Assembly: GCA_964526835.1 (NCBI GenBank)
Contig: CAZGMK010000002.1
Location: 149,634 to 213,633 of the forward strand
Direction of reading: 5' to 3'
DNA length: 64,000 bases
From: DAOSXA01 sp964526835
Lineage (GTDB): Bacteria > Zixibacteria > MSB-5A5 > GN15 > FEB-12
Shown here piece after piece: positions 1 to 8,653 of this stretch (its first letter is position 1; the number at the start of each line of letters is the position of its first letter). The notes beneath the pieces are model-generated. The model worked only from the letters and a program-made list of their open reading frames with translations, did no database searches and was not told the DNA's origin. Both the position numbers and the translations under genes were made by a program.

Positions 1-365
1 GATGTCCGTCGAGCAGCGTCAGCCATAGACGACACTTTCTGCAGAAAGGCTTTTGGCTGAAGAGGGAGAGTTATCAGGCTTTCCCCTGGTAGGCTCTCGG
101 GAGAAGCTTCCGGCTGCGCTATCACCAGGAGCGGAATAGAGCGGGTCCGCGCATCAGCCTGTAGTTTCTCATACAGCGGACGTCCCCCGGGCAGCGTCAG
201 ATCGGCTCCTGCAACGATAAGGTCGGGTTGGGAAAGTTCCAGCACTCCACAGGCCCGCTCAGCCGAGGGCACGGCGATAACTTCGAATCCATTCTGCCTG
301 AGTACCGGCTCCGCTACTCCTCGGATTGCCTCCGAAGCTTCAGCTAGCAATATCCGTTTTGACAT
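1..365 (-). CDS. degenerate response-regulator receiver protein (partial)
   Basis: The gene starts with ATG at 365 and runs off the left edge, so only the first 121 residues are visible. The order of an MSKRILLAE-like strand 1, a PDLIV strand 3 and an LPGG loop resembles a CheY-type receiver. Key residues are altered: the N-terminal acidic pair reads E9-A10, the phosphoacceptor strand is two residues longer than usual before its Asp, and the strand-5 Lys-Pro has become Leu-Pro. I infer a pseudo-receiver that probably does not take part in ordinary phosphorelay. Any output domain lies outside the window. The rhomboid gene ends 12 bases upstream on the same strand. Confidence 0.6.
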   Translation of the reverse strand, partial: MSKRILLAEASEAIRGVAEPVLRQNGFEVIAVPSAERACGVLELSQPDLIVAGADLTLPGGRPLYEKLQADARTRSIPLLVIAQPEASPESLPGESLITLPLQPKAFLQKVSSMADAARRT

Positions 366-377
366 GCGGCTCCCTGC

Positions 378-1202
378 CTACCTCTTGGGCTTCTTGTCCG
401 ACAAGTGCGAGGAGGCTTCCTCCAAGAATTTGCGTTCGGCGCGGGTGAGATTCTCGAAGCCAACCTCGTTGATCTTGTCCAGAAGCTCGTCGACCCGCTT
501 CATTACATCCTCGGCCTTCTGCCGGTTTTTCTGAAGCTTAGCTTCCTGCCGCTTTACGCGCAACTCTTTAATCTTACGTCCGAAGTACACCCAACGCCAG
601 TCCAGCCTGAGATAGGCAACGCCGAATAGAGCGCCCCCAAGATGCGCCCAATGAGCCACATTGGCGCCGCCGAACAGGAATCCCAGCAGCATCATGCCGG
701 GCATGGCCCATTTCACCTTCACCGGGAACAGAAAGTAGATATACAGCATGCGGTTGGGAAACATGATCCAATAGGCGGCGAGGACGCCGTAAATGGCCGC
801 CGACGCGCCGATCATGGGGTAGGGCTGGTTATGGCTGGCCGCGAGTGTGAGCAGCGCTCCGGACAACCCGGCGAGCAGATAGAAGCGCGCGAAACTCTTG
901 CTGCCCCAGGTGAATTCGATCTCCGTTCCGAACATCCATAGCACGAACATGTTGAAGAAGATGTGACCAATCCCGCCGTGCAGGAACATGTAGGTGAACA
1001 TCTGATAGATCAGGTTCGGAAACTCGCTGAAGAACCGCGCGGGCGTGAGGCCCAGTATCGAGGTGAGAGGCTGATAAAGATACTGGAGGAAGAAGACGGC
1101 AACATTCAGAACGATGACATACTTGATGAACGGCGAGAGCGCCCCCGGCCCGAAACCGAAGCCCCGGGGGGGAGTCTGACGATATGGTGAAAAGCCTCGC
1201 AT
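378..1202 (-). CDS. rhomboid family intramembrane serine protease
   Basis: A 274-residue polytopic membrane protein. The catalytic serine is seen in GASAAIYG (Ser134) and the partner histidine in AHLGG (His187). The HGGIGHIFFNMF segment (about 75-86) is the usual first-helix rhomboid signature. After the six-helix core comes a charged, Lys/Arg/Glu-rich C-terminal tail (about 205-274), probably a cytoplasmic coiled coil, which is longer than in minimal rhomboids. The family cleaves transmembrane segments of substrate proteins inside the membrane; the substrate here is unknown. A second rhomboid is encoded at 51677-52399. It lies downstream of the small membrane ORF and thioredoxin on the same strand. 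Confidence 0.9.
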   Translation of the reverse strand: MRGFSPYRQTPPRGFGFGPGALSPFIKYVIVLNVAVFFLQYLYQPLTSILGLTPARFFSEFPNLIYQMFTYMFLHGGIGHIFFNMFVLWMFGTEIEFTWGSKSFARFYLLAGLSGALLTLAASHNQPYPMIGASAAIYGVLAAYWIMFPNRMLYIYFLFPVKVKWAMPGMMLLGFLFGGANVAHWAHLGGALFGVAYLRLDWRWVYFGRKIKELRVKRQEAKLQKNRQKAEDVMKRVDELLDKINEVGFENLTRAERKFLEEASSHLSDKKPKR

Positions 1203-1254
1203 CTTCAGTACCTATCGGCAGTTTGAAGGCGGCAGTTAACCGGCTTCCCCGCAA

Positions 1255-1431
1255 CTACTTGTCCTCGTCAGGCGGCTCCAGCGAGCAACCCCGAGGGCCC
1301 TTTCCTCCAACCTGGAGGTCATCGCCGACGGGGGCTCAGCCACCACCACCGAGCTTCGGCAAGACATGGCGCATCAACACCAGCCACGCCGCAACGAAGA
1401 TAACTACGAAAAGCAGATCTGTCCAGTTCAC
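1255..1431 (-). CDS. small single-pass membrane protein, candidate selenoprotein with in-frame TGA
   Basis: The frame opens at GTG 1431, nine bases after an AAGGA ribosome site; an ATG at 1440 is also possible but touches that site. It encodes a short N-terminus (NWTDLL), one hydrophobic helix of about 17 residues, then MRHVLPKLGGGG, and meets TGA at 1336-1338. If TGA is read as selenocysteine (residue 32 from the GTG) the frame continues with APVGDD, a glycine-rich stretch, one cysteine and an acidic end to TAG at 1255-1257, only 52 bases before the rhomboid start. A GGU-loop hairpin follows the TGA. The layout recalls small single-helix selenoproteins such as SelK, an analogy only. The conservative reading is a 31-34-residue membrane peptide ending at TGA. 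Confidence 0.5.
1304..1338 (-). promoter_or_regulatory. candidate bacterial SECIS element
   Basis: On the minus strand, 23 bases after the in-frame TGA (1338-1336), CCTCCA (1318-1313) and TGGAGG (1309-1304) form a perfect 6-bp stem closing a GGT loop (1312-1310). Known bacterial SECIS hairpins, such as the one in fdhF, sit directly after the UGA and carry a G in the first bases of a small apical loop, often GGU, which SelB recognises. An outer pairing of CCCCG just after the TGA with CGGGG further downstream is also possible. The function is inferred. Confidence 0.45.
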
Positions 1432-1448
1432 GGCTGTCATTCCTTGCT

Positions 1449-1470
1449 GTCAGCAGCGGATGCTGCTGAC
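1449..1470 (-). promoter_or_regulatory. perfect hairpin just upstream of the small ORF
   Basis: GTCAGCAGC (1449-1457) and its exact complement (1462-1470) form a 9-bp stem with a 4-base loop, ending a few bases before the AAGGA site of the small membrane ORF. It has no T-tract on the minus strand, so it is more likely a translational or stability element than a terminator. Confidence 0.4.
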
Positions 1471-1547
1471 GTCATTACGTCCACTTGATTAGAGGCCCAG
1501 GTATGCAGGAAAGTTCCCTTACTCGATAGGTCAGGCACCCGCAACGA

Positions 1548-1576
1548 CAAAGGCAGCGCCCCGGGGAGACGCTGCC
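1548..1576 (-). terminator. weak intrinsic terminator after trxA
   Basis: GGCAGCG (1552-1558) pairs with CGCTGCC (1570-1576) around an 11-base GC-rich loop. On the minus strand the stem is followed by TTTGT. It lies about 30 bases past the thioredoxin stop. The short T-tract suggests partial termination. Confidence 0.45.
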
Positions 1577-1607
1577 GAAGTCTTAACGACCGCCGTACTG
1601 ATCGGAG

Positions 1608-1934
1608 TCAGGAGAGCACCTTGTCCAGACGGGAGGTCAACTGGTTCTTCGGTACCGCGCCCACGATCTGGTCGACAACCTCGCCGTTCTTGAAGAAGAG
1701 CACCGACGGTATTGACATGATGTTGAAGCGGCCGGCGGTCTTGTTATTCGAGTCCACATCGAGCTTGGCCACCTTGACCTTGCCGTTGTACTCGGCCGCT
1801 ATTTCCTCGAGAATCGGGGAAATCATCTTGCAGGGCCCACACCAGGTCGCCCAGAAATCGACTATGACAGGGCCGTCGGCCTGCAGTACTTCTTGGTCGA
1901 AACTTGCGTCAGTCACTTCAACTGGCTTGCTCAT
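1608..1934 (-). CDS. trxA: thioredoxin
   Basis: A 108-residue protein, the standard thioredoxin length. The active site is WCGPC (Cys32, Cys35) inside DFWATWCGPCK, and the cis-proline loop reads SIPSV. It is a cytosolic dithiol carrier reducing disulfides of many partners, normally recharged by thioredoxin reductase. The start is the ATG at 1934, preceded by AGGAGG with good spacing; a longer in-frame opening upstream lacks such a site. Its neighbour downstream is the candidate selenoprotein, which would fit a redox unit, but that link is inferred. Confidence 0.96.
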   Translation of the reverse strand: MSKPVEVTDASFDQEVLQADGPVIVDFWATWCGPCKMISPILEEIAAEYNGKVKVAKLDVDSNNKTAGRFNIMSIPSVLFFKNGEVVDQIVGAVPKNQLTSRLDKVLS

Positions 1935-2065
1935 AAACTGCCTCCTGTATTCCAATTGTCGTCATTCATAACTATGATCACGCCAATAACACCCGGACGG
2001 CACCCTGGTTCCTGACATTCACTGGCGGCTGCGCCGCCTTCAGTTGCACAGCCCGGTTGCCTGAT

Positions 2066-2094
2066 TAGATACAAAAACCATCGCCGCGATTCAA
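2066..2094 (-). promoter_or_regulatory. candidate sigma-70-type promoter for trxA
   Basis: On the minus strand TTGAAT and TATCTA are 17 bases apart. Transcription would begin near 2059, leaving a leader of roughly 125 bases before the thioredoxin ATG. The prediction is by eye only. Confidence 0.35.
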
Positions 2095-2116
2095 GGAAAA
2101 CGACGACGCCCTCGTT

Positions 2117-5100
2117 TCAGCTCCTCTTTCGGGCGATCCTGGCCACGCCGTCCCCTGCCAGAGCCAGGCGGGCGAACGAGCGGACCTGCTCAGCGTAAGC
2201 CTCCAATCTCGTATCCTCACCAGAGTCACGCAGCCCTTCATAGCTTATGTTGAGCCATGGGATACCGCCCAGATCCTCGGCTACACCCTTGGACAGACCG
2301 GTGACTACAGTCCCGGGCATGCAGTTAAAGGGCATGGCGTTGACAATTCCCGAGGCTCCATCCTCGGACATCTCTATGGCCTTGCCGATCGACAGCAGAG
2401 CCTCTCCCTTGCAGTCGCGCGGCAGATAGCGTATCGCCGAACTTAGAACCTGCTCCACCGGGCGCTCTTCCGGAAGCTCGATGTGACGGTGGAATGCCTT
2501 GGCCAGCTTATGCTCATGGCGGTGTTGCAGAGTAACCTGCAGTTGCCCGGCAATCATTCCGCGGAAATCACGGGCCAGGAAGGAATCACGTCGATACTCG
2601 GCCGATGTGTACATCGGCCACTCGCTGAAGGTGGCCAAACGGACTTCGAGGTCCAGAGCCTCGAGCTTGGTAATCAGGTGGTTGTTGGAGAACCGGTTAT
2701 TGCGCAAGTATATTTCGCCCACCAGGCCTACCAGGGGCTTTCGGCCCTCCATAACCGGAATGGCGGCGAAGTCACGGCCTGCCTGCCCGGCGAGATCCTC
2801 GAGAGACTCGTCCTTGATTATGGCGTGGCTGAGCCTGCTGAGGTAACTCAGATAGAGCTTCTCTGTCTGGCCGTTGTTGATCTCGTAGGGTCGAATCCGG
2901 TGCAGGCACTTGATGAGCAGATCGACGAATACCAATCCCTTCCAGGCCACCTTGCGAAAATCGGTTCCATCAAGACCGAACTCGGTGTATCCGGTCCCCG
3001 AACTTGGAGAGAACACGGGGACATCACGGTACCCCATTTCATCGAGAATCATCCGGTGATACTGGCTGTACAGGCCGAAACGACAGGGGCCGTCGGCGCC
3101 GGGCATGAAGAACACTCCACGGGAGCGATCGAAATCCTCTCGGTGAATGTACTTGATTACATCACCGGTGGTTATCTGGCAGGGGAAGCACTCCTTGCCG
3201 GAAGTGAACTTCTTGCCGAGCTCAAGAGTGGTCTCATCGGGCTCATCCATTACTTCGGCAGTCAGGCCGTAGCGTTCGAAGGCGGCTCGCAGGGCATACG
3301 CGTGGTCGCACATGTAAGGAATGTAGATCACCCGTTCGAACGGCTTGAATCGATCGTTTGTCAGACTGAACTCTGCCACCGGTGGCTTGTACTCGTAGAA
3401 ACGAAGCGAGTCGATGAAGGCCTCGCAACGAGTGATAAGGCCGGCGTCGGCCGAGTGTTCATCGAGCTCGAGCTGCACATACGGCTTGCCGCTCATCTCG
3501 CGGCGGAAAAAGTGCGAAATAAATGAATCGGGACCGCAGCCAAACGAGGTTATGAACACAGCAAAGAGGTTCGGCTGCCGGCGAACCCATGAGGCCGCAG
3601 CCAGCAACCGGCGCCCGTAGCGCCAGTACATGTACGGGAACTCCTTCTCGCTGTCGTCGAGCTTGAAGAAATCGATCGGTATTGCCTTGAATCCGAGATT
3701 ACGAATCTTGTCCGGGATTTCGAGGGAAAGCTTGGGATCGTAACCGTTGTAAGGCCGACTGACGACAACAAGAGCCTTCTCATCGGGCTCAAGGCTGTCG
3801 AGAATCTCGCGGCCCTTGTCGTGCAGGGCCTGCTTGAACTTCGCATAGGCGCGGAGTCCGGCCTCGGTGGCCTTCTGCAGTTCGCGACGCCCCAGGCCGA
3901 ATGGCTCCGCCAGCCGCCTCAGCGACTGACGAAGTTCTTCCTGATTGTAGCTGATATAGATCGGGGTGCTCACGAGCTGAACTCCGGCCTCATCGAAATC
4001 AAACCGTGTTCGAACGGACGAACCTATCGCCTGAACGTAAGGACAGATATATGAATCGTTGGAGTCATCAGCGTTGTCGCCGGGAGCTTTGATGAGCGAC
4101 GGCAGGAAGACATAGTCCACGTCTTTGCGCAGGAGGCTGGCCACGTGGCCGTAGACCAGCTTGATCGGATAGCAGGTCTCCGCAGCGAACAGCTCCAGGG
4201 CATCCTCGGTCACACGCCGGTTGGATCTGTCGGAGAAGACAACTTGAAAGCCCAGCGACTCGAAGAAAGCCAGCCAGAACGGCGTGTATTCGAAGAAATG
4301 CAGCGCCCGAGGGATACCGATGCGCCCTCTGGGTTTCTCCGGCTTAGGGTATCTGAGCCAGCGACGTTGCAGCAGGCGCTGGCGCACCTTGACATAATCG
4401 GGCGGGCGTTCGCCCCGTTGTCTTTCTGTTCCCACATCGTACTTCCCGCACCGCGAACCATAGTACAGCGGGTCCTCGCCCTCGAGGTCGACTCGATGGA
4501 TCTCACACTGATTGGAGCAATCCTCGCAGGTAAAGGTCTCCACCGTGTATTGACGCTTGTAAAGATCCCAACCTCGAAAACGGGTCTCGGTGAAGTCAGC
4601 CTGAAGAGCAACTTCCCGGGCCAGGATGGCGGCGCCGATGGCTCCGGTAACATCGTGATGCGGAGGAACCGTAATCGGTTTCCCTGTCATCTGCTCAAAG
4701 GCGGCTACTACCGCCTTGTTCCAGGCTACCCCGCCCTGGAAGAAGATATGGTCACCGATACGGCGGTCCCCTACGACCTTCGTCAAGTAGTTGCTGACAA
4801 TGCTGTAGGCCAGTCCGGCGATCAGATCATCGCGCGACGCGCCGCTGCGTTGGTGCGCTACAAGATCGGATTCCATGAACACGGTGCAGCGTTCACCGCA
4901 GCCGACCGGGCATTCGGCCTTCAGGGCGCGCTCGCCGAACTCGTCCTGGATATTGATGTTGAGTTTTTCGGCCTGCTCCTGCAGGAATGACCCGGTGCCG
5001 GCGGCGCAGGCCTTGTTCATCTCAAAGTCGGTGACGGCCTGATTGTCGATGGCGATGTACTTGGAGTCCTGCCCACCGATCTCGAATATGGTATCCACCT

Positions 5101-6337
5101 TTGGGTCGATGTTGATGGCAGCCGTGGCCTGGGCCGTTATTTCATTGCGAACAATATCGGCACCGACAAAATCCCCGGTCAAATAGCGGCCCGATCCGGT
5201 AGTTCCCACCGCCTTTACCCTCACCTTGCCACCTACTTCATCGCCGATCTCCGCCAGGCCGCGGCGAATGGCTTCGATGGGGCGTCCGGAGGTCATCAGG
5301 TAACGTCTTGCGATGACCTGATCGTCGCCGTCGATCAGCACCAGGTTCGTCGAAAGCGACCCTACATCGATACCAAGATAGACCTCGCGACCATCGATAT
5401 CCTTCGGCGGTTCAGCCGTTGTAATCTCGTAGTGTTTGAGGTCGGGGTGGTCAAATTGCAGAGCCTGCCGAGTCGAGGGGGCTGGTCGGCGGTGCTTCAG
5501 ATACCGGGTCACCGCATCGGGACCGAAGTGCTCAACTACCGCCGTATCTGACTGCGCCAGGAGGGCCGCACCGGCAGCCGAGAGGACATTGTAGTGCTCC
5601 GGGACGATCAAATCATCGTCGGCCAGTTCGAGAATCTCCCTGAACGCCCTCACCATTCCCGGGTTCGCGGCGACGCCGCCCTCGAAAGCTATAGGCTTGA
5701 CAAAGCGCTTACCGCGGGCGATGGATCCTTTGAAGTTGCGGGCCACGGCAAAGCAGAGGCCGGCCACAATATCGTAGTCGGGCGTGGCGACCTGCTGAAG
5801 ATGGATCATATCGGACTTCGCAAAGACCGAACAGCGCCCCGCAATGCGTGGCGGCCGCTTCGACCTGAGCGCCAGTTGTCCGAATTCATTCTCAATGGAT
5901 ATACCCAGACGATTCGCCTGCTGATCAAGGAAGGACCCGGTTCCGGCAGCGCACTGGGCGTTCATGGCAAAATCGTTGACAAGGCGCTTGCGGCTGTCCA
6001 GGAGGAGCAGCTTGGAATCCTCTCCACCCATCTCGATCACCGTTCTGGCCTGAGGCGCCAGCTCGTAGTTACCCTCAGCCAGGGCGGCAATCTCACCGAA
6101 GAACTTACCCCCGAAAATCGCCTGCGCCGTCTTGCCGCCGATCCCGGTAGTTCCCAGCCATACCGGCCGCCCGGCCAGATGGGACAACCCGTCGCGGAGT
6201 ATTCCCTCAAGCGTTTCGAAGGGACCGCCGCAAAAACGACGATAGATCGTGCGAGTGAGCTCTCCGTGCTCGAAGACAGCAAGCTTGACTGACACCGATC
6301 CAATGTCGATGCCTATGGCGGTTGTGACTTCCCTCAT
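2117..6337 (-). CDS. giant tandem 2-hydroxyacyl-CoA dehydratase activase-like protein (BadF/BcrA ATPase x2 + DUF2229)
   Basis: About 1,406 residues from ATG 6337; a TTG three codons earlier is possible. Two ASKHA ATPase domains (about 5-270 and 319-590) each have a phosphate-binding GIDIG/GIDVG strand and a CAAGTGSF loop (Cys129, Cys444). In the HgdC family that cysteine binds the bridging 4Fe-4S cluster, and the later cysteines (Cys169, Cys484) are also family-like. The remaining C-terminal half, rich in cysteine and aromatic residues, fits the DUF2229 and dehydratase-subunit-like region of this family. HgdC-type activases use ATP to inject an electron into a radical dehydratase or reductase, but the substrate of these long fusions is unknown. 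No dehydratase or benzoyl-CoA reductase subunits are nearby, so it stands alone here. Confidence 0.88.
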   Translation of the reverse strand: MREVTTAIGIDIGSVSVKLAVFEHGELTRTIYRRFCGGPFETLEGILRDGLSHLAGRPVWLGTTGIGGKTAQAIFGGKFFGEIAALAEGNYELAPQARTVIEMGGEDSKLLLLDSRKRLVNDFAMNAQCAAGTGSFLDQQANRLGISIENEFGQLALRSKRPPRIAGRCSVFAKSDMIHLQQVATPDYDIVAGLCFAVARNFKGSIARGKRFVKPIAFEGGVAANPGMVRAFREILELADDDLIVPEHYNVLSAAGAALLAQSDTAVVEHFGPDAVTRYLKHRRPAPSTRQALQFDHPDLKHYEITTAEPPKDIDGREVYLGIDVGSLSTNLVLIDGDDQVIARRYLMTSGRPIEAIRRGLAEIGDEVGGKVRVKAVGTTGSGRYLTGDFVGADIVRNEITAQATAAINIDPKVDTIFEIGGQDSKYIAIDNQAVTDFEMNKACAAGTGSFLQEQAEKLNINIQDEFGERALKAECPVGCGERCTVFMESDLVAHQRSGASRDDLIAGLAYSIVSNYLTKVVGDRRIGDHIFFQGGVAWNKAVVAAFEQMTGKPITVPPHHDVTGAIGAAILAREVALQADFTETRFRGWDLYKRQYTVETFTCEDCSNQCEIHRVDLEGEDPLYYGSRCGKYDVGTERQRGERPPDYVKVRQRLLQRRWLRYPKPEKPRGRIGIPRALHFFEYTPFWLAFFESLGFQVVFSDRSNRRVTEDALELFAAETCYPIKLVYGHVASLLRKDVDYVFLPSLIKAPGDNADDSNDSYICPYVQAIGSSVRTRFDFDEAGVQLVSTPIYISYNQEELRQSLRRLAEPFGLGRRELQKATEAGLRAYAKFKQALHDKGREILDSLEPDEKALVVVSRPYNGYDPKLSLEIPDKIRNLGFKAIPIDFFKLDDSEKEFPYMYWRYGRRLLAAASWVRRQPNLFAVFITSFGCGPDSFISHFFRREMSGKPYVQLELDEHSADAGLITRCEAFIDSLRFYEYKPPVAEFSLTNDRFKPFERVIYIPYMCDHAYALRAAFERYGLTAEVMDEPDETTLELGKKFTSGKECFPCQITTGDVIKYIHREDFDRSRGVFFMPGADGPCRFGLYSQYHRMILDEMGYRDVPVFSPSSGTGYTEFGLDGTDFRKVAWKGLVFVDLLIKCLHRIRPYEINNGQTEKLYLSYLSRLSHAIIKDESLEDLAGQAGRDFAAIPVMEGRKPLVGLVGEIYLRNNRFSNNHLITKLEALDLEVRLATFSEWPMYTSAEYRRDSFLARDFRGMIAGQLQVTLQHRHEHKLAKAFHRHIELPEERPVEQVLSSAIRYLPRDCKGEALLSIGKAIEMSEDGASGIVNAMPFNCMPGTVVTGLSKGVAEDLGGIPWLNISYEGLRDSGEDTRLEAYAEQVRSFARLALAGDGVARIARKRS

Positions 6338-6411
6338 GCTGCTCAATCAAATCCCGTGTTGCGTGTGGAGCAAGCGATTTTACTAAACATACGGCGGTTG
6401 TGCGAATACAT

Positions 6412-6439
6412 TTGTCTTTTCGTTTCGAGGGCCTATATT
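6412..6439 (+). promoter_or_regulatory. candidate promoter of the dtd-rlmH operon
   Basis: TTGTCT and TATATT are separated by 16 bases, with the expected start about 25 bases before the dtd ATG. The region lies between divergent genes. The TATATT -10 box recurs upstream of other genes in this window. Confidence 0.5.
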
Positions 6440-6468
6440 GGCGCCTCGGAGCAAAAGGCGAAGATATT

Positions 6469-6921
6469 ATGCGATTGGTTATACAGCGAGTGTCATCGGC
6501 TGAGGTCCGCATTGACGAAACACGCGGCAGCAGGATCGGACGCGGGCTGCTTGTGCTCTTCGCTACCCGCGAGGGAGATACAGAGGAGTCGTGCGGCTGG
6601 CTAGCGGATAAGGCGGTCAATCTTCGCATTTTTGATGACGATGCGGGCAAAATGAATCGATCTGCGCTCGATATCGGTGGCGAGATCATGGTGGTTTCAC
6701 AGTTCACGCTCTACGCCGACACTCGCAAGGGCCGGCGTCCCAGCTACGGCCAAGCCCAGAAACCCGAACAAGCGCAGCGGCTCTATAACCGCTTCGTAGA
6801 ACTGGTTGCTGCCTCCGGTCTGAAAACCGAAACCGGCGTATTCGGCGCCAAAATGGATGTGAGGCTGACCAATGACGGCCCGGTCACTATCATTGTCGAC
6901 CATGACCAGCCCGAATGTTGA
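6469..6921 (+). CDS. dtd: D-aminoacyl-tRNA deacylase
   Basis: A 150-residue protein of the DTD fold. The SQFTLYAD motif and a C-terminal NDGPVT segment, matching the family Gly-cisPro loop, are both present. It hydrolyses D-amino acids mischarged on tRNA, a proofreading role in the cytosol. The ATG at 6469 gives the typical N-terminus MRLVIQRV; an upstream in-frame extension would be atypical. It overlaps maf by 20 bases and opens an eight-gene plus-strand operon. Confidence 0.95.
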   Translation: MRLVIQRVSSAEVRIDETRGSRIGRGLLVLFATREGDTEESCGWLADKAVNLRIFDDDAGKMNRSALDIGGEIMVVSQFTLYADTRKGRRPSYGQAQKPEQAQRLYNRFVELVAASGLKTETGVFGAKMDVRLTNDGPVTIIVDHDQPEC

Positions 6922-7501
6922 GCGGCTGGCCAGAAGATATGGACTCGTGTTGGCCTCCGGCTCCCCCCGTCGCGTAAAGCTGTTAAACGACATGGGGATC
7001 GAGTTTGTGCAGATAGCGCCTGAGATCGACGAGACCATCCGCAAGGGTGAGAATCCTTACAGCTATGCCGAACGCCTGGCCGCCGATAAGGCCAGGTCGA
7101 TCTCGGAGAAGCATAGTGGCGCCGTCGTCATCGGATGCGACACAGCCGTAGTACTCGGCTCAGCGGTATTAGACAAACCTTCCGGAAAAGAGGATGCTTT
7201 TCGCACTCTTACTACCTTGGCCGGCAAGAAGCATGTGGTCTGCACGGCGATTGCCCTGGTGCGTAACGGGAGGATACTGGCCTCAGGAGTTGAGACGACA
7301 ATCGTCCGGTTCAACAAAGTGAGCGAAGGCGAGATCCTTGAGTACATATCCACCGGGGAGCCAATGGACAAGGCCGGGGCCTATGGTATTCAGGGCATGG
7401 GGGCGTTTTTAGTTGACTCTATCGAGGGGCCTTTGGATAATGTCATCGGCTTGCCGCGCAAGCTCTTAGACGGACTTTCAGCCGGTCTGCCCGAGGTCTG
7501 A
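6902..7501 (+). CDS. maf: Maf-type nucleoside triphosphate pyrophosphatase
   Basis: A 199-residue Maf protein. It shows the ASGSPRR phosphate-binding motif near residue 20, a GCDTAVVL metal-binding strand, DKP and a YGIQG motif. The pattern resembles the dTTP/UTP-specific YhdE subgroup, which removes non-canonical or excess nucleotides. The ATG at 6902 lies within the end of dtd, implying translational coupling. Slightly later starts cannot be excluded, because homologues often begin closer to the LASGSPRR motif. Confidence 0.93.
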   Translation: MTSPNVERLARRYGLVLASGSPRRVKLLNDMGIEFVQIAPEIDETIRKGENPYSYAERLAADKARSISEKHSGAVVIGCDTAVVLGSAVLDKPSGKEDAFRTLTTLAGKKHVVCTAIALVRNGRILASGVETTIVRFNKVSEGEILEYISTGEPMDKAGAYGIQGMGAFLVDSIEGPLDNVIGLPRKLLDGLSAGLPEV

Positions 7502-7529
7502 GCGGCCCGGACTGGCATTGATACAACAT

Positions 7530-8651
7530 ATGGAAGAATGGCACCAGAAAATAGGGCACCTGCTGGCGCTTGAGCGCCAACGGCGCAGCATAGAAGTAGA
7601 TGAGGTCGCAGCCGACCTCAAAATCACGGTCGAACATCTCGTCAGCATCGAAGTGGGCGACCCCAAGGCCCTGCCCTCGCCCTTGTATTTCGACCTGTTT
7701 GCGAAGTCATACGCGGAGTATCTGGGAATTGACTATGCTGCAACAGTACGAGCTATCAGAGAACAGCTCGAAGAGATCGAACAGCCGGATCCGGACAAGA
7801 AGAGTGCTCGAACCGACGAACGCAAGCACGCCCATGCCGGTAAGCAGAAGTCACGCAAGAGCACGCCGAAAGAGGACGGGGAGAGCGAGTCGAATCGCAA
7901 TGCGGCCCTTCGCAAGCTGGCTTGGATTGTCGGCGGAGCGATTGCGCTGCTGCTGATATTCCTGGTGATAAACGCGCTGTGGCTGAACCCGGGCAATCCG
8001 GACAGCGGCCTTGCGCAGCCGGAGGATGAGATCGCAACCCAGGTTGAGGTCCCGGCCGAAGTAGCTCCCGGCGGAGCAGCGTCAATCGAATGGCGACTGC
8101 CACCGCAGGGGCCACCGGCGCCCCTGGTAGTCAGACTGCAGGCTCGACAGAGAAGCTGGACCGAGATACTGACCGACGGTGATACCGCCTGGCAAGGTAA
8201 TCTCAATCCGGGCTCCTGGGTTGAAGAGACGGCACAGTATCGCACGGAGATCTCGGTCGGCGTGCCCGAGCAGGTGGACGTGACCATAAACGGCGACACG
8301 GTCGATCTGCGAAACGCCAAGAGACGCATCTACATGGAGGATGTCAATCAACTCAACCTGGTTGATGTGCTGGCCGGAAAGCGTCCGTTCGAGACATCCA
8401 ATATCGAGATCACAACCGCCGAGGCCCTGCAGGCGGCTCAGCAGATACCGGCGTCGGCTTCGAGTCAGAAGTCGGCATCCAGACAACCCGGCGAGCCGGC
8501 GAGCCAGTCCTCGGAGCCTTCGGTTACACCGGGTCGGACCGAGGAAAACAGTGTCTCGCCCGTTCGCGACACGACAGAACTGCTGGAACCTGCCGATACC
8601 ATGGATCCGGCGAGATTGACCGGAGACACAACCGAGCAGGAGGGGGAGTAA
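7530..8651 (+). CDS. RodZ-like membrane protein with helix-turn-helix domain
   Basis: A 373-residue protein. A Cro/HTH_25-like domain (about 5-75) is followed by a basic linker, a single transmembrane helix (about 130-152) and a periplasmic part ending in a beta-rich DUF4115-like domain (about 170-290, with a LRNAKRRIY-like strand). A low-complexity Ser/Pro/Glu tail closes the protein. This is the architecture of RodZ, which links MreB to the cell envelope; mreB itself is at 50448-51476. It starts at ATG 7530, four codons inside a possible TTG start, and no strong ribosome site is seen for either. It lies between maf and a GT9-like gene. Confidence 0.75.
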   Translation: MEEWHQKIGHLLALERQRRSIEVDEVAADLKITVEHLVSIEVGDPKALPSPLYFDLFAKSYAEYLGIDYAATVRAIREQLEEIEQPDPDKKSARTDERKHAHAGKQKSRKSTPKEDGESESNRNAALRKLAWIVGGAIALLLIFLVINALWLNPGNPDSGLAQPEDEIATQVEVPAEVAPGGAASIEWRLPPQGPPAPLVVRLQARQRSWTEILTDGDTAWQGNLNPGSWVEETAQYRTEISVGVPEQVDVTINGDTVDLRNAKRRIYMEDVNQLNLVDVLAGKRPFETSNIEITTAEALQAAQQIPASASSQKSASRQPGEPASQSSEPSVTPGRTEENSVSPVRDTTELLEPADTMDPARLTGDTTEQEGE

Positions 8652-8653
8652 GA

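Noticed and set aside
1184..1492. 102-codon plus-strand frame across the small membrane ORF
   Set aside because: It is Ser/Pro/Thr-rich, lacks a start signal and would run against the direction of all neighbouring genes.
2483..3526. 347-codon plus-strand frame within the activase gene
   Set aside because: It is antisense to a conserved coding region, with no ribosome site and no recognisable domain.
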